The notes under the pieces: model-generated
What the model was told of the DNA's origin: nothing
What the model saw: only the letters and a program-made list of their open reading frames with translations
Database searches by the model: none
Translations under genes and position numbers: made by a program
Assembly: GCA_020025175.1 (NCBI GenBank)
Contig: JAHHSM010000003.1
Coordinates: 1-64,000 of the forward strand
Direction: 5' to 3'
DNA length: 64,000 nt
Origin: Oscillospiraceae bacterium
GTDB lineage: Bacteria > Bacillota > Clostridia > Oscillospirales > Oscillospiraceae
In this document: one piece after another, positions 1 through 8,005 of the stretch
Layout of the letters: the number at the start of each line of letters is the position of its first letter
How positions within the stretch are numbered: the first letter of the stretch is position 1

Positions 1-248
1 GTGCAGGCGGTCAGTTTTCTATCACCCGCGCGTATTGCTATGCACCCGCCCGTGAGATTTCCGTATACGATTACTGCCAGGTGCTCTTTGCAGCCCTTTG
101 GGGTTTTATCCTGTTCGACCAAATTCCCGACTGGCTCAGCATCCTCGGGTATCTCATTATCATTGGCGCAGCAATTGTTATGTATCTTTACAATAATCAT
201 CTGTGGCTGTTCCGTTCGCACAAGGGCGAAAAACCGTCTGCTTCATAA
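1..248 (+). CDS. C-terminal fragment of a DMT/EamA-family transporter (5' end outside window)
   Basis: Reading from base 3, an open frame with no start in the window ends at TAA 246-248. The translated end has hydrophobic helices (around VLFAALWGFILF and LGYLIIIGAAIVMYLY) separated by a short polar turn (DQIPDWLS), then a short basic tail. This helix pair with a 'G.lfg..p...lGa.lIi.g' pattern is typical of the last two transmembrane segments of EamA/DMT drug-metabolite transporters. The substrate cannot be told from the tail. A strong bidirectional hairpin follows immediately, so this is the last gene of a plus-strand unit that converges on phoR. Confidence 0.6.
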   Translation, partial: AGGQFSITRAYCYAPAREISVYDYCQVLFAALWGFILFDQIPDWLSILGYLIIIGAAIVMYLYNNHLWLFRSHKGEKPSAS

Positions 249-255
249 AGAACCA

Positions 256-289
256 AAAGCCTTTCTGCCCATGGCAGAAAGGCTTTTTT
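256..289. terminator. Bidirectional intrinsic terminator between DMT transporter and phoR
   Basis: A 12-bp stem (AGCCTTTCTGCC / GGCAGAAAGGCT) with a CAT loop is followed by six T on the plus strand. It is preceded by a run of A, so it can also act for the converging phoR operon. Confidence 0.85.
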
Positions 290-297
290 CTATACGC

Positions 298-1635
298 TTA
301 TTTTTTTACAGCCGGAAACAGCACACAAATATCCGTTCCTTCTCCCACCTGACTGTGCAGCTCGATTTGTGCCCCGTGGAGGGCAGCGAGATGCTTGACG
401 ATTGCCAGACCCAAGCCTGTACCGCCGCTTTCCTTACTGCGGCTTTTATCCACACGGTAAAACCGTTCAAAGACACGCTCCTGCTGCTCCGGCGGAATAC
501 CAATGCCATTATCCGCAACACGGAGATACGGATGCCCGTCCGCTATACCGCAGCACACCTTGACCTTTCCGCCCGGCTTATTATACCGAATGGCATTGTC
601 ACATAAATTGACGCACATCTCTTCGATGGCACTGCGATTTCCAAGGATTACTGTATTTTCCCCTTCATATACCAATGTCACATACGCACGCTGTGCATTT
701 ACCCCCAGCTGATCCACACATGACAACACCACGTCTTTGAGATCCATCATCTCAAAATCCATTTGAGGCTGTTTCGCGTCCTGCGCAGTATCCAGCTTGG
801 AGAGCTGAATGATATCATTGACCAAGCGCAGCAAACGATTCGCCTCTTTGTGAATTTTCTGCGCAAAATTCTGCACATCTTCCGGATGCGCGATACCGGT
901 TTCGATCAGCTCCGCATAACCGGAAATAGAGGTTAAAGGTGTCTTCAATTCATGGCTGACATTTGCCGTAAATTCCCGGCGCATATTTTCATTTTGCCGC
1001 CGAATGGTACGGTCACGCACAATAGAATCCACGAAGGGCTGCATCTCCGGATAGGGCACTTCCCAATCAATTTCATCCAGCCGTTCGCCCATTTTTACAA
1101 TTGGGCGAACAAAAGACCTGGTCAAAAGAAAGCTGATCAGAACGCAGATGCCAACAAGCAATACGCAATAGATCAATAACGCAGGCATCGCACTGCTGAA
1201 CAATGTATACTGCCCGCTTACATCGATCGAAACACGCAGTACATTCCCGTCATTCAAACGCATTGCATAATAATAAGAATGCACCCCCATTGCATAGGAT
1301 TTGCGCTCTGCACTGCCCTCTCCATCTCGTAATGCGCTGTATACTTCCGGACGATTCAAATGATTTTCAAACGCACCTGAAAGCTCACTGTCCCCCAATA
1401 CGGTTCCATCCGGTTGGATCAGCGTCACACGCACATCCGCATCGCTGTATTCTTCTGCCCTCCAATGATCCGGGCTCTGATGATATGCTGCCACGATCGT
1501 GTTGGCAAACAGATGCAACTCCTGCTGCATGTGGCGTTCAATCACTCCTGAAAACACAAATACACACAAAAGAATGGTTGCAATCATGCTGCCGATACCC
1601 GTCAGCAGCAAGCGTTTTGTAAGTTTCTTCGCCAT
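298..1635 (-). CDS. phoR: Phosphate-regulon sensor histidine kinase PhoR-like
   Basis: A 445-residue membrane histidine kinase. Two transmembrane segments (about residues 8-30 and 152-172) flank an extracytoplasmic sensor loop. A HAMP-like linker leads to the HisKA domain with the phospho-accepting His at about 228 (context NVSHELKTPL). A HATPase_c domain follows with an N box (NLCDNAIRYN, about 343-352), G1 (DNGIGIP) and G2 (GGTGLGLAIVKHL) boxes. The gene starts 3 nt after the response-regulator stop, so the pair is co-transcribed with the Na/Pi cotransporter. Together with the PHO repeats upstream this identifies it as the phosphate-sensing kinase; the sensor loop itself does not prove the signal. 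By family knowledge it phosphorylates the adjacent PhoB. Confidence 0.85.
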   Translation of the reverse strand: MAKKLTKRLLLTGIGSMIATILLCVFVFSGVIERHMQQELHLFANTIVAAYHQSPDHWRAEEYSDADVRVTLIQPDGTVLGDSELSGAFENHLNRPEVYSALRDGEGSAERKSYAMGVHSYYYAMRLNDGNVLRVSIDVSGQYTLFSSAMPALLIYCVLLVGICVLISFLLTRSFVRPIVKMGERLDEIDWEVPYPEMQPFVDSIVRDRTIRRQNENMRREFTANVSHELKTPLTSISGYAELIETGIAHPEDVQNFAQKIHKEANRLLRLVNDIIQLSKLDTAQDAKQPQMDFEMMDLKDVVLSCVDQLGVNAQRAYVTLVYEGENTVILGNRSAIEEMCVNLCDNAIRYNKPGGKVKVCCGIADGHPYLRVADNGIGIPPEQQERVFERFYRVDKSRSKESGGTGLGLAIVKHLAALHGAQIELHSQVGEGTDICVLFPAVKK

Positions 1636-1638
1636 TTG

Positions 1639-2325
1639 TTATCTTTCTCCAAACTCTTCTGCTGTCAGTTGATATCCAACTTTTCGAACAGTATGGATGT
1701 AGTTCCCCGCTGCCCCCAGCTTCTGCCGCAGGGTACGAATATGGATATCCAGCGTGCGGCTCTCGCCTGAAAAATCAGTATTCCAAACCCGATTCATCAG
1801 CTCTTCGCGAGAAAGAACCTTATTGGGGTTTTCAATAAAAAAGCGCAAAAGCTCATACTCTTTAAATGCCAGATCGATTTCTTTCTCACCAACCGTTACG
1901 CGGCGTACAACACCATCCATTTGAATTTCGCAAAAACGATGAACTGTTTTTTCTGTTTGCTTTTGCGCACGGCGCAGTATGGCACGAATTCTGGAAATAA
2001 ACTCCATCAGGCCAAAAGGCTTTGTAATATAGTCGTCCGCTCCCTGATCAAGACATTTCACCACATCAATTTCACTGTCTTTCGCCGTCACCATCACCAC
2101 CGGAATGTTGCGTGTATCAATTTTTTCACGAAAATTTTTCAGAATTTCCAATCCGTTCTGATCTGGCAGCATAATGTCAAGAATCACCAGTTCCGGCAGC
2201 ATTTTTTTGCACGCCGCAAAAAAGCTCGCCCCATCGCCGAAGCCTTCTGTTTCAAATCCGTTATTTTTTAGCGCATACTGCTCCAGCTCACAAATATTGG
2301 AATCATCTTCGACAATATAGATCAA
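1639..2325 (-). CDS. phoB: Phosphate-regulon response regulator PhoB/PhoP-like (OmpR family)
   Basis: A 228-residue OmpR-type regulator. The N-terminal receiver has acidic residues (EDD at 6-8), phospho-acceptor Asp50 (VILDIMLPD), Thr in VTAKD and Lys in TKPFG. The C-terminal winged helix ends with the usual IRTLRQKLG / TVRKVGYQL recognition elements. The start is a TTG placed directly after the TGA of the upstream cotransporter gene, with an AGGTGAAG ribosome site inside the end of that gene, so translation is probably coupled. It is expected to bind the TTTACA direct repeats upstream of its own operon and perhaps those before the c-di-GMP gene at 35575. Confidence 0.87.
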   Translation of the reverse strand: MIYIVEDDSNICELEQYALKNNGFETEGFGDGASFFAACKKMLPELVILDIMLPDQNGLEILKNFREKIDTRNIPVVMVTAKDSEIDVVKCLDQGADDYITKPFGLMEFISRIRAILRRAQKQTEKTVHRFCEIQMDGVVRRVTVGEKEIDLAFKEYELLRFFIENPNKVLSREELMNRVWNTDFSGESRTLDIHIRTLRQKLGAAGNYIHTVRKVGYQLTAEEFGER

Positions 2326-4095
2326 TCACTTCACCTGACCTTCATCCGTCTCCGGCAGAACATAGCGGCGACCGTACTTTTCATAGCGCTTATCAAATTT
2401 ATCATCACTATTACGCAGATGATCCACATACTGATGTACACTGTACTTATTTCCCGCCATTTCAACCATCGCTGCGGCAACATTGCTGCAATGGTCTGCA
2501 ATGCGCTCATAATTTACCAACAGATCCTGCAGCACAAATCCGGCATTAACGCTGCAGGTTCCCTGCTGCAAACGATAGATGTGGCGGTCACGCATACTGC
2601 GCACCAAATCGTCCACAACCTGCTCCAACGGCTCAACCTTCATCGCCTGCTCTAAATCATTATTCTTAAATACATAAAGCGTTTTATCCAAAATATCCTG
2701 AATCACAGATTCCAGAACCGCCATCTCACCCCATGCCGTTTCAGACATCTGCAAATTTTTGCTGTGGATTTCCTCCGCCGCATCGTGAATATTGCATGCA
2801 TGATCACCGATGCGTTCAAAGTCACCGATGGTATGTAAAAGCACATTGACTTCGCGATTGTCATCGCTATTTAAATCCTTTTCTGACACCCTCAGCAAAT
2901 AAGAGCCGATACGATCCTCGTATGTATCGATAATATCTTCATTTTCTTTCACGCTTTCGGCACACTTAGGGTCCCAATTGTGAATCAGCGACATTGCTTG
3001 CAGCAGATTGGAACGGACCTTCTCTGCCATATTGCAGGTTTGCAAATAGCTGTTGCGCACGGCAATTGCGGGTGTGACCAGCAATCGTTCGTCCAACATT
3101 TCTGTTTTTCCCGGATTCTCATGATCCGGGACGGTGAGGTATGCCAGCCTTTCAAGGACACGGGCAAAAGGAAGCAGAACAACCGTTGCAATCACATTAA
3201 AGCAAGTGTGAATTACTGCAATGGTAAGGGGTGTTACTGCCTGATCCATAAACTGAAAATGCATCACAGCATTCACGACATAGAAAATTACCATGAACAG
3301 CAAAGAACCAATCACATTAAAATACAAATGCACCATAGCCGTACGACGTGCGCTTTTATTGGCGCCGATGGAGGAAAGCATTGCTGTCACCGTGGTACCG
3401 ATATTTTGACCGAGAATGATCGGCAAAGCACTGCCGATGGTAATACTGCCCGTTAAAGACAGTGCCTGCAAAATACCCACACTGGCAGAGGAACTCTGAA
3501 TCAGTGCCGTTAGTGCCGCACCAAAGAGCATGCCCAGCAGCGGCATCTCAAACTTCAGGAACAGCTCCTGGAAGGCAGGCATATCCGCCAAAGGTGCCAT
3601 CGCATCCGACATGGTGCTCATACCAGTCATCAGCAGCGCAAATCCAAGCATGATCGTACCGATGCCCTTTGCACGGTCATTTTTTACAAACATATACAAC
3701 ACGATACCGACGAATGCAAGAATCGGAGAAAATCCAGTGGGCTTAAGCAGCATCACAATCAAACTGTCACCCTCAATACCGGACAGACTTAAAACCCAGG
3801 AGGTCACAGTGGTGCCAACATTACTGCCCATAATAATTCCCACCGCCTGATGCAGCTGCATCAAACCGCTGTTGACAAAACCAACTGTCATAACTGTTGT
3901 TGCAGAGGAACTTTGGATGATTGCCGTTACTGCCAGTCCAAGAAAAAATCCCTTAACGGGATTGTCTGTCATTTTAGCAAGAATACTTTGTAATCTGTTT
4001 CCCGCCTGTTTTTCCAAAGCCTTGCCCATAATGTCCATACCAAACAGGAACATAGCAAGTCCACCAAATAATGTGAACACATTGAATATGCTCAT
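2326..4095 (-). CDS. Na+/phosphate cotransporter family protein with C-terminal PhoU-like domain
   Basis: A 589-residue membrane protein. The first ~320 residues hold two inverted Na_Pi_cotrans repeats, each with the hallmark QSSS motif (residues 61-64 and 200-203) and GSNVGTT/GQNIGTT loops. From about residue 345 a soluble helical PhoU-like region follows (acidic and metal-ligand-type repeats such as IGDFERIGDHACN and LLVNYERIADHCSN). It imports, or in some relatives exports, phosphate. RBS GGAGG lies 7 nt before the ATG. It is first in the operon with phoB and phoR and is preceded by repeated PHO-type TTTACA elements, so it is probably induced on phosphate limitation. It resembles the YjbB/NptA-type family; the direction of transport is not evident from sequence. 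Confidence 0.88.
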   Translation of the reverse strand: MSIFNVFTLFGGLAMFLFGMDIMGKALEKQAGNRLQSILAKMTDNPVKGFFLGLAVTAIIQSSSATTVMTVGFVNSGLMQLHQAVGIIMGSNVGTTVTSWVLSLSGIEGDSLIVMLLKPTGFSPILAFVGIVLYMFVKNDRAKGIGTIMLGFALLMTGMSTMSDAMAPLADMPAFQELFLKFEMPLLGMLFGAALTALIQSSSASVGILQALSLTGSITIGSALPIILGQNIGTTVTAMLSSIGANKSARRTAMVHLYFNVIGSLLFMVIFYVVNAVMHFQFMDQAVTPLTIAVIHTCFNVIATVVLLPFARVLERLAYLTVPDHENPGKTEMLDERLLVTPAIAVRNSYLQTCNMAEKVRSNLLQAMSLIHNWDPKCAESVKENEDIIDTYEDRIGSYLLRVSEKDLNSDDNREVNVLLHTIGDFERIGDHACNIHDAAEEIHSKNLQMSETAWGEMAVLESVIQDILDKTLYVFKNNDLEQAMKVEPLEQVVDDLVRSMRDRHIYRLQQGTCSVNAGFVLQDLLVNYERIADHCSNVAAAMVEMAGNKYSVHQYVDHLRNSDDKFDKRYEKYGRRYVLPETDEGQVK

Positions 4096-4137
4096 TCCAA
4101 AACCTCCAACTCTTTTACAATCTCTTTGAAAAATATA

Positions 4138-4202
4138 TGTAAAATTATTGTAAAACTTTCTATGTAAAGTTTTCTATCAGTTTTATGTAAAGTTTATGTA
4201 AA
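4138..4202 (-). promoter_or_regulatory. PHO-box repeat region of the Na/Pi-phoBR operon
   Basis: On the minus strand the 6-mer TTTACA occurs at 4202-4197, 4191-4186, 4168-4163, 4154-4149 and 4143-4138. Start-to-start spacings are 11, 23, 14 and 11 bp, close to one or two helical turns. Directly repeated TT(A/T/C)ACA hexamers spaced about 11 bp are the known Bacillus PhoP binding pattern. A TACAAT -10-like hexamer (4152-4147) overlaps the promoter-proximal repeat. No good -35 is seen, as expected for an activator-dependent promoter. Confidence 0.75.
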
Positions 4203-4287
4203 GTTCTGTGAGCTTTACAGTTCCACAGCTTTTTAAGATATGTATTTTTCATTTGACCTTGTTTACCCATTGTTTGCCCGTCGCCGT

Positions 4288-4322
4288 AAAAACAGCCACA
4301 GAACAATCGTGTTCCGTGGCTG
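4288..4322 (-). terminator. Intrinsic terminator of the proB-proA-4329 operon
   Basis: A 13-bp stem (CAGCCACGGAACA / TGTTCTGTGGCTG, with one G-T pair) and a 4-nt loop, followed on the minus strand by five T. It sits just past the stop at 4329. Confidence 0.8.
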
Positions 4323-4328
4323 GATACA

Positions 4329-4805
4329 TTATTTCTTTTTTGTTCTTTTCCCATGAATAACAAAGCAAAGTACCATATATACACCAAAAACCACGAATGC
4401 CGCAAGCTGCATCCGGTTCAGCCTTTCCAGCGCAGGGTTTGGCTGCTCAAAAATCTTCATGTCCTTGCCGTTTTCTTCCTCAATTACGATCATGCGAATT
4501 TCGCGGTATGATGTCAGTTCATATTTCATCCTGACAGCATCACCCACCTCCGGAAGAATTTCCATCCGCTGAAAAGTCTCTATTGGCAATGTAAATTTAA
4601 CCGAATTATCTTCCAGCTTAATCGATACGCGTGTTCCTTCATAGGACTCGTAGACCTCTTCTATGATTCCGTCCATATCCGCAGTCATCGGGGCTCCGGT
4701 ATAGTCCGGCAGCTTGTAAGAAATAACTGCCAGAACCAGTGCGCCCAGAATCAGCGCAATTGCGAAAATCAAGTCCGCGCGCATCTGTTCTTTATTTTGT
4801 CCCAT
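4329..4805 (-). CDS. Small membrane protein of unknown function, two transmembrane helices
   Basis: A 158-residue protein that I do not recognise. The start ATG at 4805 lies 1 nt after the proA stop, so it is translated with proA. An N-terminal helix (about residues 10-29, IFAIALILGALVLAVISYKL) and a C-terminal helix (about 133-152, AAFVVFGVYMVLCFVIHGK) flank a roughly 100-residue beta-rich, mainly acidic region (EEVYESYEGTRVSIKLED, EILPEVGDAVRMKYEL). That region looks like a small external or cytoplasmic barrel of the DUF3592/NfeD-like type, but this is only a resemblance. The tail is KRTKKK. A role linked to proline synthesis cannot be inferred from position alone. A longer reading from 5015 would run through proA and is not credible. 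Confidence 0.7.
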   Translation of the reverse strand: MGQNKEQMRADLIFAIALILGALVLAVISYKLPDYTGAPMTADMDGIIEEVYESYEGTRVSIKLEDNSVKFTLPIETFQRMEILPEVGDAVRMKYELTSYREIRMIVIEEENGKDMKIFEQPNPALERLNRMQLAAFVVFGVYMVLCFVIHGKRTKKK

Positions 4806-4806
4806 T

Positions 4807-6054
4807 TTATCGTACCTGTCCTTTTCCACGGATTTCATATTTATAACTGGTGAGTTCCCGCAGTCCCAGCGGCCCGCGCGCATGGAGCTTCTGCGTAGAA
4901 ATACCGATTTCGGCACCCAAGCCAAACTCACCACCATCGGTAAAGCGGGTAGATGCATTGACATAAACCGCAGCAGCATCCACACAGCGCACAAAGCGTT
5001 CCGCTGTTTGCGCATTTTCTGTTACGATACACTCGCTGTGACCTGTGCCAAACTGATCGATATAATCGATTGCTTCCTCCACATCTGCCACTTGGCGCAC
5101 AGCCAAAATATAATCGTTATATTCTCTGCCCCAATCGTCCTCACTTGCATGATCTGCCTGTGCAAGATATCCATAGCAAGCATCATCGGCCCGCAGTGCA
5201 ACATCCTTTTCTTTCAGCCTCTTCTCTGCCGCCGGGAGAAACGCCCCTGCAATATCGCGATGCACCAAAACACATTCACAGGCATTGCATACCGAAGGCC
5301 GGGATGTTTTTGCATTATACACGATTTCAACCGCCATAGCAAGATCGGCATCCTTGTCCACATAGGTCTGGCAGGTGCCTGCACCGGTTTCAATGACGGG
5401 AACCGTCGCATTTTGCACCACACTGCGAATCAAACCCGCGCCGCCGCGCGGAATCAACAGATCCACACCACCGTTGAGCTTCATCAACGCTGTTGCTGTT
5501 TCACGGCTTGTATCCTCGATCAGCTGGACACAATCCTCAGGCAGTCCCACTGCGCCGATGGCGTGGCGCAGCACGTTGGCTACCGCCATATTGGAACGAA
5601 TTGCCTCTTTGCCGCCGCGCAAAATGACAACATTGCCGCTTTTAAGGCATAACGCGGCGCTGTCCGCCGTCACATTGGGACGCGCTTCATAAATCACCGC
5701 AATTACGCCGATGGGCACGGTGCGTTTTGTCAAATGCAGTCCGTTGGGCCGTTCAAACTCTTCCAAAATCACACCTACCGGGTCTTCCAGTGCTGCAATC
5801 TGGCGCATACCGTCAGCCATTCCTACTATGCGCGCACGGTTCAGTGCCAAACGATCGAGCAATGCAGCGCTCAATCCGTTTTCTCTGCCGGCTGCAAGAT
5901 CTTTTTCATTTTCCGCAATGATCTCCTCGGCCGCTGCCTCCAATGCATCCGCCGCCGCCAGCAATGCACGGTTTTTTGCATCCGTATCTGTCAAAGCCAA
6001 AATACGCTCCGCCGCTTTCGCGCGATGCGCTATGGCCATTAAGTCACAACTCAT
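4807..6054 (-). CDS. proA: Gamma-glutamyl phosphate reductase (glutamate-5-semialdehyde dehydrogenase)
   Basis: A 415-residue aldehyde-dehydrogenase-fold enzyme, the usual length for ProA. It reduces glutamyl-5-phosphate to glutamate-5-semialdehyde with NADPH in proline synthesis. Visible family signatures include VIYEARPNVTADSAALCLKSGN, the PRGGAGLI loop, the catalytic Cys region (NAKTSRPSVCNACECVLVH) and the C-terminal FGLGAEIGISTQKLHARGP. The start at 6054 (MSCDLMAIA) is chosen because its ATG forms a 4-nt ATGA overlap with the proB stop. An in-frame extension to 6126 would run inside proB. Coupled translation with proB fits channelling of the labile acyl phosphate. Confidence 0.95.
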   Translation of the reverse strand: MSCDLMAIAHRAKAAERILALTDTDAKNRALLAAADALEAAAEEIIAENEKDLAAGRENGLSAALLDRLALNRARIVGMADGMRQIAALEDPVGVILEEFERPNGLHLTKRTVPIGVIAVIYEARPNVTADSAALCLKSGNVVILRGGKEAIRSNMAVANVLRHAIGAVGLPEDCVQLIEDTSRETATALMKLNGGVDLLIPRGGAGLIRSVVQNATVPVIETGAGTCQTYVDKDADLAMAVEIVYNAKTSRPSVCNACECVLVHRDIAGAFLPAAEKRLKEKDVALRADDACYGYLAQADHASEDDWGREYNDYILAVRQVADVEEAIDYIDQFGTGHSECIVTENAQTAERFVRCVDAAAVYVNASTRFTDGGEFGLGAEIGISTQKLHARGPLGLRELTSYKYEIRGKGQVR

Positions 6055-6842
6055 TTCACCCTCTCCTTCGCACAAAACAGTGTTCCGATATCTCGCCCCT
6101 CCAGCATGGCATAAAGATTGTCGCACGGAGTTCCGTTAATAATATAGGTATCTACCCCTGCCTCTGTTGCAATCTGTGCCGCACGGATCTTTGTCATCAT
6201 ACCGCCCGTGCCGCGCTTACTGCCCGTACCGCCAGCCATCGCTTCAATTTCGGGTGTGATTTCTTTGACCACACTAATACGGCGCGATTTGGGATTCTCT
6301 CTGGGATTTCCGTCATACAGGCCATCAATATCTGTCAGAATGACCAGTGCATCTGCACCGATCAGTGCCGCAACTTCGGCGCTGAGGCAATCATTATCAC
6401 CGTGGATGATCTCTTCCACACTCACACTGTCGTTTTCATTCACGATGGGCAGAGAACCGAATTCCAGCAGTTTGGCAAATGTATTGACCAGATGACTGCG
6501 GCGGTCAGCATCATTGATATCGTTTCCGGTCAGCAGCATCTGGGATGTTACCTTTGCATATTCAGAGAACAACTTATCATACAGAAACATCAATTCACTC
6601 TGCCCAACCGCAGCGGCAGCCTGGCGCCCGGGAACATCCTCCGGACGCTCAGTCAGGCCCAGTTTCCCAACGCCGACCGCAATTGCGCCAGAAGATACCA
6701 GCACAATCTGAATACCGGAATTGGAAATATCTGAGAGCACTTCCACCAGACGGGAAAGTCTTCTAAAATTGATGTTACCTGTTGCATAAGTCAATGTGGA
6801 TGTGCCCACCTTCACAACAAGACGTTTAATCGGCTTCTTCAT
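6051..6842 (-). CDS. proB: Glutamate 5-kinase, short form without PUA domain
   Basis: A 263-residue amino-acid-kinase-fold protein phosphorylating glutamate at the gamma carboxyl, the first and normally feedback-inhibited step of proline synthesis. It starts KRLVVKVGTSTLT, with VSSGAIAVGVGKLG, NENDSVSV, DIDGLYDGNP and the GTGGMMTKIRAA loop all present. Escherichia coli ProB is about 367 residues with a C-terminal PUA domain. Here the protein ends after the kinase fold, as in several Gram-positive short forms. It overlaps proA by 4 nt. A good sigma-A promoter lies about 40 bp upstream. Confidence 0.95.
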   Translation of the reverse strand: MKKPIKRLVVKVGTSTLTYATGNINFRRLSRLVEVLSDISNSGIQIVLVSSGAIAVGVGKLGLTERPEDVPGRQAAAAVGQSELMFLYDKLFSEYAKVTSQMLLTGNDINDADRRSHLVNTFAKLLEFGSLPIVNENDSVSVEEIIHGDNDCLSAEVAALIGADALVILTDIDGLYDGNPRENPKSRRISVVKEITPEIEAMAGGTGSKRGTGGMMTKIRAAQIATEAGVDTYIINGTPCDNLYAMLEGRDIGTLFCAKERVK

Positions 6843-6881
6843 CTATACTCATACCTTTCAGTGCATAATGTTCCGTATATC

Positions 6882-6910
6882 ATTATAGGTGATAAAAATG
6901 CGTATTTCAA
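6882..6910 (-). promoter_or_regulatory. Sigma-A-type promoter of proBA
   Basis: Minus strand -35 TTGAAA (6910-6905), 17-bp spacer, -10 TATAAT (6887-6882), about 40 bp before the proB ATG. Confidence 0.7.
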
Positions 6911-7006
6911 TGAAAATATCCGCGAAAAAGTTGCACTCTGCATTGCATGTTCTCCATTTTCCGGTTTATGCCGCTGTTCAGTACAAATTTTTGCTGCTTT
7001 CATATA

Positions 7007-7040
7007 AAAAAAGCTCGAACGATGCGACGTTCGAGCTTTT
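7007..7040. terminator. Intrinsic terminator after the Spx/ArsC-like gene
   Basis: Inverted repeat AGCTCGAACG / CGTTCGAGCT with a 6-nt loop. On the minus strand it is followed by a run of seven T, directly past the stop at 7044. A shorter T run exists on the plus strand. Confidence 0.8.
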
Positions 7041-7043
7041 CTG

Positions 7044-7394
7044 TTATTTCAGTTTTTCTTCCCATTCCCCTTCTTTAAAGCCAACGAGCACAAAATCATC
7101 GCCGATCAGCAAAGGACGCTTCACCAGCATACCATCCCCGGCGAGCAGCGCATACTGCTCATCTTCACTCATTGTCGGAAGCTGATCCTTCAAATGCAGT
7201 GCCTTATACTGAAGACCCGATGTATTAAAGAATTTCTTCAGCGGCAGACCGCTCATGGCATGCCATTTCCGCAATTCTGCTTCTGTCGGATGCTCCTCTT
7301 TCATCAACCGTGCATCATAGGCAAAGCCTTTTGCATCCAACCATTTTTTTGCCTTCTGGCAAGTGCCGCATTTGGGATACCACATAAAAAGCAT
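7044..7394 (-). CDS. Spx/ArsC thioredoxin-fold family protein (YffB/MgsR-like)
   Basis: A 116-residue single-domain protein. It begins with a thioredoxin-like strand and a CGTC redox motif (WYPKCGTCQKAKKWL), then the family's middle region (PTEAELRKWHAMSGLPLKKFFNTSG) and the conserved VKRPLLI segment with the Arg used by ArsC-type proteins. Members are either arsenate reductase-like or Spx-like RNA-polymerase regulators; the sequence does not decide. The start at 7394 is chosen because AGGAG lies 7 nt upstream. An alternative ATG at 7400 would leave only 1-2 nt. It appears to be a single-gene unit ended by its own terminator. Confidence 0.8.
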   Translation of the reverse strand: MLFMWYPKCGTCQKAKKWLDAKGFAYDARLMKEEHPTEAELRKWHAMSGLPLKKFFNTSGLQYKALHLKDQLPTMSEDEQYALLAGDGMLVKRPLLIGDDFVLVGFKEGEWEEKLK

Positions 7395-7441
7395 AGTCAT
7401 TCTCCTCTATTTATATAGACGGTTTTTGCACTCTCTGCGTC

Positions 7442-7852
7442 TTACCACTTGGGCATATCATCCTTCAGTGTAGCGCTGTTGATACTGTGCCGTTCCAGAC
7501 CGTGAATCAGCACTTCCGCTGTAGCAATATTGGTTGCCAATGGAATCATATACTCATCGCACAATTGTATCAAATGCATCTCCGGCTCTTCCTTTTTTCT
7601 GGCTTTTTCGGGATCTCGAAAAAACAGGACCATATCAATATCGTGGCAGGCAATACTGGATGCAATTTGATGCACACCGCCCTCAGAACCCGGCAGATAG
7701 TGGTCCACATGCAATCCGGTCTGCTCTTCGATCCAGTTTCCGGTTACGCCGCTTGCAATCAGTTTACACTTACTCAAAATTCTTTCATAAGCAATACAAA
7801 ACTGCGCCATCAGCTCTTTTTTGCTGTTATGCGCAACAATTGCAATTGTCAT
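7442..7852 (-). CDS. Methylglyoxal-synthase-like protein with substituted catalytic residues
   Basis: A 136-residue MGS-like (Rossmann-type) domain covering the whole length of methylglyoxal synthase. Overall similarity is clear (IAIVAHNSKKEL, SGVTGNW, GGVHQIAS, IDMVLFFRDP, IPLATNIATAEVLI). Aligned by eye with the E. coli enzyme, Asp20 is Asn9, catalytic-base Asp71 (GGD) is Val60 (GGV), His98 is Lys87 and Asp101 is Pro90. Asp91 is kept (Asp80), as are the Lys and TGN residues of the phosphate pocket. It would usually be named mgsA, but the changes make conversion of dihydroxyacetone phosphate to methylglyoxal doubtful. A regulatory or ligand-binding role is an inference. Start 7852 has AGGAG 8 nt upstream. 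Confidence 0.75.
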   Translation of the reverse strand: MTIAIVAHNSKKELMAQFCIAYERILSKCKLIASGVTGNWIEEQTGLHVDHYLPGSEGGVHQIASSIACHDIDMVLFFRDPEKARKKEEPEMHLIQLCDEYMIPLATNIATAEVLIHGLERHSINSATLKDDMPKW

Positions 7853-7966
7853 CCTTCCATCTCCTATCCCCAATATTATCCTATTATATATTTATATTAT
7901 ATTAAAATTCTCCATAAATCCAGAATATTTTATACAAACTGACCATAAATCTTTAGCGCATGGCAA

Positions 7967-8003
7967 TGTGGCTGGTGCATCCATCCGGCTTGCACCAGCC
8001 ACA
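7967..8003. terminator. Strong hairpin after the folate cyclo-ligase gene
   Basis: A 13-bp perfect inverted repeat (TGTGGCTGGTGCA / TGCACCAGCCACA) with an 11-nt loop right after the stop at 8006. Neither side has a T run, so it is either a non-canonical terminator or an mRNA 3'-end stabiliser for the transporter operon. Confidence 0.5.
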
Positions 8004-8005
8004 TC

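Noticed and set aside
1..606. 201-codon plus-strand frame through the first terminator into phoR
   Set aside because: It runs through a strong terminator and antisense to a histidine kinase. The real plus-strand reading is the frame ending at 248.
4160..4405. 81-codon minus-strand frame across the PHO region
   Set aside because: It spans the terminator of the preceding operon and the PHO repeats, and overlaps the end of the 158-residue membrane protein in another frame.
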